Of a stretch of 64,000 nt of DNA, positions 58,472 through 64,000 are shown one piece after another. Position numbers and translations under genes: made by a program. The notes under the pieces are model-generated. The model searched no databases, was not told where the DNA came from, and worked only from the letters and a program-made list of their open reading frames with translations. The DNA comes from JAFLBD01 sp043754215 (GTDB lineage Bacteria; Armatimonadota; Fimbriimonadia; Fimbriimonadales; Fimbriimonadaceae): the NCBI GenBank assembly GCA_043754215.1, contig JAYUVF010000072.1, positions 3,591 through 67,590 on the forward strand. Reading direction: 5' to 3'. Numbering within the stretch: the first letter of the stretch is position 1; every line of letters begins with the position of its first letter.

Positions 58472-59218
58472 CTATTCTGTACCGCGGAGGCTCTGACTCT
58501 TCAGGCGCATCACGGAAATTGCGACCGCTTCCTGCAGGCCTTCCTTCGTTTTTTGCAAAACTTTGACCTCTTGACGGTAGCGTGCGATGCCCACCCCGGG
58601 TGCCCACCACGTGGTTTGAACCGCCACGCCATTTTCCCATCGGCTGATGTTCTGCACTGTCACAGCTTCCATGCGCCCGACACCGGTGTCAATTTCCTCC
58701 GGTCCCAGAATCTTAGATTCCGACTTGCTCTTGGTCACGCGCCCCTCTGGAACAAACCCAGTGCCTTCCCAGCGGAAGACATTGTCCTTTTTAATCGGGA
58801 AACGAAGTGCGGGCTGTGGCGGAATGAAAGGCTTCGCCGGATCGCCAACCGACTCTTGGAACAGGCCCACGCCATCTTCAAAAACCCACTGCTGTCGCTC
58901 GTTCACTTGACCGTTCATCACGGCCTCAAGCGTCGCGTAGGTTTTTTTGCCCCGGGTGTAAACGTTCGTGCATCGGAAGGTCAGTTCTTCCTTTCGATTC
59001 TGCCGCCCCGTGGCTTGTTCGATGGTGATGTCGACATCATAAACCCATTGGTTACCGCGTACCATCGGGAACAGGGAGCGCTCCTTGCCAGGGGCGACAT
59101 CGGCCTTGGTGACCAATTTCACGACTTCCGGGGTGTAGCCGCCGGCTTGCCCCTGGTTGCAACCGGACGCCACCAGAATGGCGGCAAGCAAAAAACTTCC
59201 TTGGATGATCACTTTCAC
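58472..59218 (-). CDS. Lipoprotein, member 3 of a tandem related set
   Basis: 248 residues. Lipobox LAAILVASGC near residue 20. MVRGNQWVYDVDITIEQATG, NVFRWEGTGFVPEG and TTWWAPGVGIARYRQ parallel the neighbouring lipoproteins, consistent with old tandem duplication. Its start overlaps the upstream gene stop by 4 nt. Function unknown. Confidence 0.7.
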   Translation of the reverse strand: MKVIIQGSFLLAAILVASGCNQGQAGGYTPEVVKLVTKADVAPGKERSLFPMVRGNQWVYDVDITIEQATGRQNRKEELTFRCTNVYTRGKKTYATLEAVMNGQVNERQQWVFEDGVGLFQESVGDPAKPFIPPQPALRFPIKKDNVFRWEGTGFVPEGRVTKSKSESKILGPEEIDTGVGRMEAVTVQNISRWENGVAVQTTWWAPGVGIARYRQEVKVLQKTKEGLQEAVAISVMRLKSQSLRGTE

Positions 59219-60381
59219 TGTGTATTTGTTCCTTTGGGTTGAGATTGGTTAACGGCGTCGGCTGCATCTTGAGCAATGCGGGCATCGGCCAATTGGTTGA
59301 TCGTCACTTGGTGAGTGATCAATTCGTTTCGAAATCGTGGCGCGGCCATGGGGATGCCGTCCACGGTGAGCAAAACCTGAAAGCCGCGGTTATCCCGGCT
59401 GTATTTCCACAGACGCTTCATGCCCTCATCGTTCAACGACAGGTGCAAATTTGAGTGGCGACCGCCGCTCTGAGAGTCCTCGATGCTGGTACTTGCCTTG
59501 GTGATTTGATCACCATTCAAGATCACGCTGGTCGCGTTCAGAACCTTCTCGGGGGCCGAAGCAAGCCCTTTGACCACCGACGATGAGTAACGCCCCCGAA
59601 TGGATTTCGCCACATCTTCCTTTGGTTTGGTCCCGTTCATGATCTTGCGCGCCTCGTCCATGTACGTGGCCTGAACAATATCATCGGTAATTTCGGATCG
59701 TTCCTGGATACGTCCGGTCACGTCTCGGGAAAATTGGGGGATGTAGCCGGTCTTGACTCGAGCAACCAGAGTTTTCTTCTCAGGTCCGACACTTACCGTG
59801 ATGGGTACTGGGAAGTCAATCACGATGCCAATCTCCAATGCGTCGGGCCTGAGCTCCTCAAGTGGGGTGCCGTCCAGTTGTAGATTCAAATCTTGCTGGA
59901 GCTTTGTTTTGAGGGTTGCATCTCCGGTGAAGGCTTTCTCCAGGTTCTCCATCGTCCAGACCACCGGGTCCGGCGGGAGTTCGTTGGCGTCCATCTGGTT
60001 GAGGATCATCACGAAGTTGGACAGTGCCTCGATATCGCCCTGCATTGCACCGAGGAGGTCTTTCACCGGGAGTCGCCGCCGTTCGCCGTCGGAGACATCA
60101 GATTCCTGGAGGTCGGCATCCGAGGTTCCGGCTTGTAACTCCTCGCCCGCACGAACTTCCACTACCTGCGCAATCTGATTCGCCACGATGATTCTGTATC
60201 CCGCACCGGGGTCCACCGCAATTAGGTTTACCCGCCTAACTGGCAGTTGTCGCATCACGAAGCCATTGAGCTGCAACGCCGCAAAACCCTGCCACGCCGC
60301 AAACCCGCCGCCCACCAAGGCGGCGAATCCGATAAAGAAATTTCGGGCTCCGCGGCTGAATCGCATACTAATCGTTGTCAA
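59215..60381 (-). CDS. Single-pass membrane protein with SecD-head-like domain
   Basis: 388 residues. ARNFFIGFAALVGGGFAAWQGFAAL is an N-terminal membrane anchor. Residues 100-270 are helical and charged. The C-terminal 110 residues, LNGDQITKASTSIEDSQSGG...LSLNDEGMKRLWKYSRDN...VLLTVDGIPMAAPRFRNEL, follow the pattern of the P1 head of SecD, which grips translocating chains. There is no SecD membrane part. First gene of the lipoprotein-rodA unit. A role in export or envelope assembly is inference. Confidence 0.6.
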   Translation of the reverse strand: MTTISMRFSRGARNFFIGFAALVGGGFAAWQGFAALQLNGFVMRQLPVRRVNLIAVDPGAGYRIIVANQIAQVVEVRAGEELQAGTSDADLQESDVSDGERRRLPVKDLLGAMQGDIEALSNFVMILNQMDANELPPDPVVWTMENLEKAFTGDATLKTKLQQDLNLQLDGTPLEELRPDALEIGIVIDFPVPITVSVGPEKKTLVARVKTGYIPQFSRDVTGRIQERSEITDDIVQATYMDEARKIMNGTKPKEDVAKSIRGRYSSSVVKGLASAPEKVLNATSVILNGDQITKASTSIEDSQSGGRHSNLHLSLNDEGMKRLWKYSRDNRGFQVLLTVDGIPMAAPRFRNELITHQVTINQLADARIAQDAADAVNQSQPKGTNTQ

Positions 60382-60452
60382 CGGGTTAGAACACCCGCAC
60401 TCCTGGGTCGGTTCCCCGATCCCCTAGACCCTTGAATTTTACCAGTCCGCGC

Positions 60453-62135
60453 TCACTCGCTCGGATTGAAGGAGGCGAACAACTGGCCAGCGAAGATAGA
60501 AGCCACCCAAGCAAGTGCGATGCTGAGTCCAGCGCTGGGCAGCGCGGCCAGAGCCGGAGACCATTTTAAGCCAGCCACTAATCCGACATACATACCTAGT
60601 GGCGGGAGAGCGAAGATTGCCAATACGAGGAGTTGCACGATGCCCCGGAAGCTCCGCTGGCTGGGATCGTCGATGTCGGGGAACAGGACGGTCGTGAGTC
60701 CGATGCATGCCGAGATCAGCACCGCGCCGCTCATTCCCAGCAGCATCCCGCCTAGCGTGAACGCCCAGACCGCCGGGCTCATAATCAAAGCGACCAGCCC
60801 CATCAAGAGGGCGGTGGCGACACCGGTCACGGCTTTGCCCACGACCTCGAACATCATCGTTCGGCCCGGGCTGTAGGGCAGAGGCTTCAGCGTGTCGACC
60901 CGCATGAGCATGTCCACAAAGCCTGATTGCGCAGACGTGCTCGCGCTCGCGAGGGTCATCATTCCGATCATAAACGTGATGAAGAATCCGTCGGTGTTTG
61001 ACCCGCGCTTATCCGGGCTCATCGAGAACGTGATGAGGGCGATCATCGCCATTCCCAAGACCGGAAACAAGAGGAACATCACGGTGAAGCCGCGCGTGTT
61101 GATCAGCACGTCCTTCCAAACCAGCGCCCACGCTCCACGGACGCGCAGCCGGTTAATCCAGGGCAATCGACGGACGCGCAACTTCCCAGAGCGAGCGTAA
61201 TGGGCCATCAGCCCGATGGAATCGCCTTTCTTGGCGAAGCTCGTGGTCTGGACCGTCGCGCTGACTCGCTGTGCGGCGATTTCGTAAAGCCATTCCGCCT
61301 GCCGCAAGCTCTGAATCACGCACACCGCCAAGAATCCGATCAGCACCGCAAGGCCCCCGAGCCCGCGTCCCCAATCGCCAGTTAAGGGCGCCAAGGAGAA
61401 ATCCGCTGCGGCGTTAGGCAAGAAGAAAACCGTGCGCAATATGGGGTTGTTGAAGGTCGCCAGGATGTTCTCGGCCTCCAGATTCTGTTGCAAAAGCCAA
61501 GCAATGATGCCCACGGTTCCCAGCGCAAACGCTCCTAATCCCCAGCCGAGCAAAGCGCGTATCCGGTCATATTTCCGGCCCGGGCGGTTGCAATAGAGGC
61601 TCAACGCGTAGCCCAAAGCAACCCAACCCGCCGCCATCAAGAAGTAGCTGACCGAGCCCAGCTTCAAAGCCATAGAGGCCGCGTTTGGATCAGCGTCTCG
61701 CACAAACGTCGTCCACGCTCCCGAGGCGGGTCGCCAAGAGAACAGCATGAGCACGAACGGCAACATCAAGTTGATGAGCGAATCGCGGAACATCCGAAAC
61801 GCCAAAACCACCTTTGGCGAGAGCGGAGTGGGGAAGAGGACATCGATATCCGCCGGCTTGTGCCCGCCGCGATAGCTGGTCAGTCCGAGCAGGAACAAAA
61901 CGGTCATCGCCAAAAACAGGCCGAACGCAAACGTCTGCAATACCGCCGTCGCCGGGAGGTGCAAGAACGGCGTCGTCAGCCCTCTCGACGAAAAGCCCTG
62001 CGTCTGAAATGGCCGGAACGCCAGCATGTAGTAGCCGACCAGGAACAGAATCCCGATCAGCCTCCGCGGCGAGGTCAGGGCCCGCCGCAGGCTGTTCAGC
62101 GTCTGCCTAAACCACAGGTAGAGGAGGGGGTGCAA
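60453..62135 (-). CDS. ABC exporter membrane subunit
   Basis: 560 residues with about 12 hydrophobic segments in two blocks and FPTPLSPKVVLAFRMFRDSLINLMLPFVLMLF near residue 95, a motif of the large putative ABC exporter permeases. Its start overlaps the ATPase stop by 29 nt, so the two genes make one transporter. Substrate unknown. Confidence 0.82.
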   Translation of the reverse strand: MHPLLYLWFRQTLNSLRRALTSPRRLIGILFLVGYYMLAFRPFQTQGFSSRGLTTPFLHLPATAVLQTFAFGLFLAMTVLFLLGLTSYRGGHKPADIDVLFPTPLSPKVVLAFRMFRDSLINLMLPFVLMLFSWRPASGAWTTFVRDADPNAASMALKLGSVSYFLMAAGWVALGYALSLYCNRPGRKYDRIRALLGWGLGAFALGTVGIIAWLLQQNLEAENILATFNNPILRTVFFLPNAAADFSLAPLTGDWGRGLGGLAVLIGFLAVCVIQSLRQAEWLYEIAAQRVSATVQTTSFAKKGDSIGLMAHYARSGKLRVRRLPWINRLRVRGAWALVWKDVLINTRGFTVMFLLFPVLGMAMIALITFSMSPDKRGSNTDGFFITFMIGMMTLASASTSAQSGFVDMLMRVDTLKPLPYSPGRTMMFEVVGKAVTGVATALLMGLVALIMSPAVWAFTLGGMLLGMSGAVLISACIGLTTVLFPDIDDPSQRSFRGIVQLLVLAIFALPPLGMYVGLVAGLKWSPALAALPSAGLSIALAWVASIFAGQLFASFNPSE

Positions 62136-62859
62136 CGGCGGTTTCTCCGGTGATGTCGAGGAACAGTTGCTCCAGTGTCGCTTCAGAACGGTTCGAGCGC
62201 GCTCGCAAGTCGGTCAACGTGCCCTCAAAAAGCAATTGCCCACGCGCCACGATGAATATGCGATCGCAAAGACGCTCCGCCGTATCCAAAAGGTGAGTCG
62301 AGATCATGATCGAGCTGCCGGAATCGCGGGCGTGGGCCAAATCCGCCTTAAACTCCGCCACGCCAGCCGGGTCGATTCCGATTAGGGGCTCATCGAAGAG
62401 CAGCACATTCGCGCGGTGGACCATTGCGCAGGCAACGCTAAATTTCTGCCGCATCCCTTTACTTAGGGTCGCGATTAACTCGTTGCGCTTTTCGGTGAGG
62501 TGGTATTTCTCGAGCAAGGCATTCCCTTGCGATTCGTAAACATCCAGCGTGCCGTAACACATCGCCACAAATCGCAGGTGTTCGTCCACCGTTAGCAACT
62601 CATAAAGAGAGGGAACCTCGGGCACGAAGGCAAGACCGCTCTTCGCAAGCGCTTGGTGGGACTGCAGATCGTAACCGTTAATGCGAATCTGTCCGCTGGT
62701 GGGTCTCAGAATCCCCGCGATGCAGCGCATCGCCGTCGTCTTCCCGGCTCCATTGGGTCCGATGATGCCCACGATCTCGCCGGGCGGGATGGTGAACGAC
62801 AGGTCATTCACCGCACGCACGGATTTATATTCTTTGACCAAATGGGAGACTTCGAGCAC
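62107..62859 (-). CDS. ABC transporter ATP-binding subunit
   Basis: 250 residues from GTG 62859, preceded by AGGA at 6 nt. Walker A IIGPNGAGKTTAM near residue 39, signature LSKGMRQKFSVA (LSKGM in place of LSGGQ, common in this exporter class) and Walker B VLLFDEPLIGID. The open frame continues upstream to 63357, but that part is antisense to the moxR gene. Pairs with the permease at 60453-62135. Confidence 0.9.
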   Translation of the reverse strand: MLEVSHLVKEYKSVRAVNDLSFTIPPGEIVGIIGPNGAGKTTAMRCIAGILRPTSGQIRINGYDLQSHQALAKSGLAFVPEVPSLYELLTVDEHLRFVAMCYGTLDVYESQGNALLEKYHLTEKRNELIATLSKGMRQKFSVACAMVHRANVLLFDEPLIGIDPAGVAEFKADLAHARDSGSSIMISTHLLDTAERLCDRIFIVARGQLLFEGTLTDLRARSNRSEATLEQLFLDITGETAVAPPPLPVV

Positions 62860-62916
62860 AGGCTTCCTACTTGTACCCGCACGGCAAGGGCGCCGTTTCA
62901 AGTAGCATATCCGTTG

Positions 62917-63867
62917 ATGGCTACGGTGTTCGATACGGCGCAACAATTGCGCGAGCAAGTCGGGAAAGCGGTCGTGGGGCAGTCTGCGTTGGTGGACCAA
63001 GTTCTGGTCGCGATCCTCGCCAATGGTCACATTCTCCTCGAAGGCGTGCCCGGCGTCGCGAAAACGTTGCTTGTCCGCAGCATCGCCCAGGCGCTGAATC
63101 TTCAGTTCACGCGCATTCAGTTCACGCCGGACCTCATGCCGAGCGACGTCATCGGCACAAACGTCTTTGACCCGAAGACGACGGACTTCAAGCTCCGCAA
63201 AGGCCCGATCTTTACGAACATTCTCCTCGCCGACGAAATCAACCGCACGCCCCCCAAGACCCAATCCGCGCTGCTCGAAGCGATGGAAGAGCGGCAATCC
63301 ACCATTGACGGCGAGCGGCACCTGCTGCCCGACCCGTTCTTGGTGTTCGCCACCCAAAACCCGATCGAATATGAGGGCACCTACCCCCTCCCCGAGGCGC
63401 AGCAGGACCGATTTTTGATGAAAGTCTTGGTTCCGTATCCGCCCAAAGATGCGGAATTAGAAGTGCTTCGCCGCTTCCACGCGGGCTTCCGTTCGCAGCA
63501 GCTTGAGAAGGCGGGCATCACGCCGGTGGTGGATGCCGCGGGCCTCGCCGCCCTCCGCGCCCAGGCGGACGCGGTGACCATCGAGCCGAAGATTTTCGAC
63601 TACGTCTACGCGCTGGTCGCGTCCACGCGGGATTATCACGAAATCCAAATCGGCGCCTCCCCCCGCGCTGGCCTCGCGCTGATCGCCTGCGGAAAAGCCG
63701 CCGCCGCCCTCCGCGGCCGCGACTTCCTGATCCCGGATGACATCAAAGAGTTCACCCTCCCAGTCCTCCGCCACCGCGTCATGCTCCGCGCCGACGTGGA
63801 CACGCAGGGCATCACGGTCGACGAGGTCTTGCAAGATTTGGTCAACGCCCAGGCGATCCCTCGGTGA
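62917..63867 (+). CDS. MoxR-family AAA ATPase
   Basis: 316 residues from ATG 62917. EGVPGVAKTLLVRSIAQ is Walker A, LLADEINRTPPKTQSALLEAMEE Walker B, and FATQNPIEYEGTYPLPEAQQDRFLMK the sensor/arginine-finger region. MoxR proteins act as chaperones that mature metal-binding or von Willebrand-type protein complexes; genes for such partners (DUF58, VWA) usually follow and may lie beyond the window. It is divergent from the ABC exporter unit across 57 bp. Confidence 0.92.
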   Translation: MATVFDTAQQLREQVGKAVVGQSALVDQVLVAILANGHILLEGVPGVAKTLLVRSIAQALNLQFTRIQFTPDLMPSDVIGTNVFDPKTTDFKLRKGPIFTNILLADEINRTPPKTQSALLEAMEERQSTIDGERHLLPDPFLVFATQNPIEYEGTYPLPEAQQDRFLMKVLVPYPPKDAELEVLRRFHAGFRSQQLEKAGITPVVDAAGLAALRAQADAVTIEPKIFDYVYALVASTRDYHEIQIGASPRAGLALIACGKAAAALRGRDFLIPDDIKEFTLPVLRHRVMLRADVDTQGITVDEVLQDLVNAQAIPR

Positions 63868-63875
63868 TTTTTTTA

Positions 63876-64000
63876 GAGTGCGCGAGTAAGCTCGCGCTTT
63901 CCCATCGCTGGCTGAGCGCTTTTGGGTTCAGCGAGTTCTTTCGCAGAGGTACGAACTCTTGATGTCAACGATGGGACAGCGCGTGGTTACTCGCGCACTC
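63876..64000. repeat. 125-bp element with 32-bp imperfect inverted arms
   Basis: The left arm 63876-63907 (starts GAGTGCGCGAGTAAG) and the right arm 63969-64000 are reverse complements at 27-29 of 32 positions. An inner GAGTTC (63933) / GAACTC (63953) pair adds a second hairpin. It follows the moxR stop by 8 bp after a run of T. It could be a REP/MITE-like repeat, or a large hairpin terminator. The right arm ends exactly at the window edge, so the element may continue. Confidence 0.65.

Noticed and set aside
62860..63357. N-terminal extension of the ABC ATPase frame
   Set aside because: It is antisense to moxR; GTG 62859 has a proper ribosome site and starts exactly at the conserved domain.

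Overview
The window looks like a chromosome segment of a GC-rich bacterium of the Armatimonadota (Fimbriimonadia-like). This is inferred from paired dockerin/EF-hand tails on secreted proteins (49.1-52.4 kb), an outer-membrane porin, lipoproteins with lipoboxes, and an acetylornithine-type arginine operon. The taxonomic call is moderate-confidence; no rRNA gene is present.

Region 1 (1-14.65 kb) is an antiphage defence island related to DISARM/YprA-helicase systems. It holds the end of a DrmD-like SNF2 protein, a PglX-like adenine methyltransferase, and a 1692-residue helicase with a DUF1998 end. The methyltransferase gene is broken in two at one codon (3898/6673). The gap contains two self-contained toxin cassettes: HicA-HicB-SecB (a toxin-antitoxin-chaperone set) and a Fic protein with its own palindromic operator. 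Each cassette ends 8-9 nt before an ATG that restarts the same methyltransferase sequence; the first of these restarts is a 61-bp remnant. Two AT-richer unknown genes, one with a PD-(D/E)xK-like pattern, sit between the methyltransferase and the helicase. A gene-poor stretch of about 1.1 kb follows.

Region 2 (15.8-34.7 kb) is a nitrate and molybdenum-cofactor island. It encodes a cytoplasmic NasC/NarB-type nitrate reductase, hemerythrin and cupin proteins, a full Moco operon with two gene fusions, two NarK transporters, an NnrS-like protein, MobA, a NarI-like cytochrome b, a four-cluster ferredoxin, a Rieske protein, a porin and two CRP-family regulators. Five copies of NATGA-N6-TCATA lie at its transcription starts. 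In four transcription directions the site centre is exactly 41.5 bp upstream of a start codon, with a -10-like hexamer at -12 to -7, predicting leaderless mRNAs (nasA, moaA, narK1, AhpD-like gene). In two others (narK2, porin) the predicted start lies just before a Shine-Dalgarno sequence.

Region 3 (34.9-36.3 kb) is an integrase with a repeat-rich control region and the 3' half of a tRNA-Asn gene, an attachment-site scar. Region 4 (36.4-45.35 kb) is one long arginine operon, argR-argG-(P-loop protein)-argC-argD-argF'-argB-argE-argH, behind a palindrome-bearing promoter. It uses an acetylornithine carbamoyltransferase and contains no recognisable N-acetylglutamate synthase; a P-loop protein occupies a slot in the operon. 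A second copy of the cupin gene plus a hemerythrin remnant follows at 45.4-45.9 kb, in the same orientation as the copy at 15.8-16.3 kb.

Region 5 (45.9-64 kb) has a large BTAD/SARP-type regulator facing a symmetric 11-bp-period operator and two secreted dockerin-tailed proteins, then an M14 carboxypeptidase, RsgA, a GNAT acetyltransferase, a RodA/FtsW gene with three tandem related lipoproteins and a SecD-head-like protein, an ABC exporter, and a MoxR ATPase. The window ends in a 125-bp element with 32-bp inverted arms.
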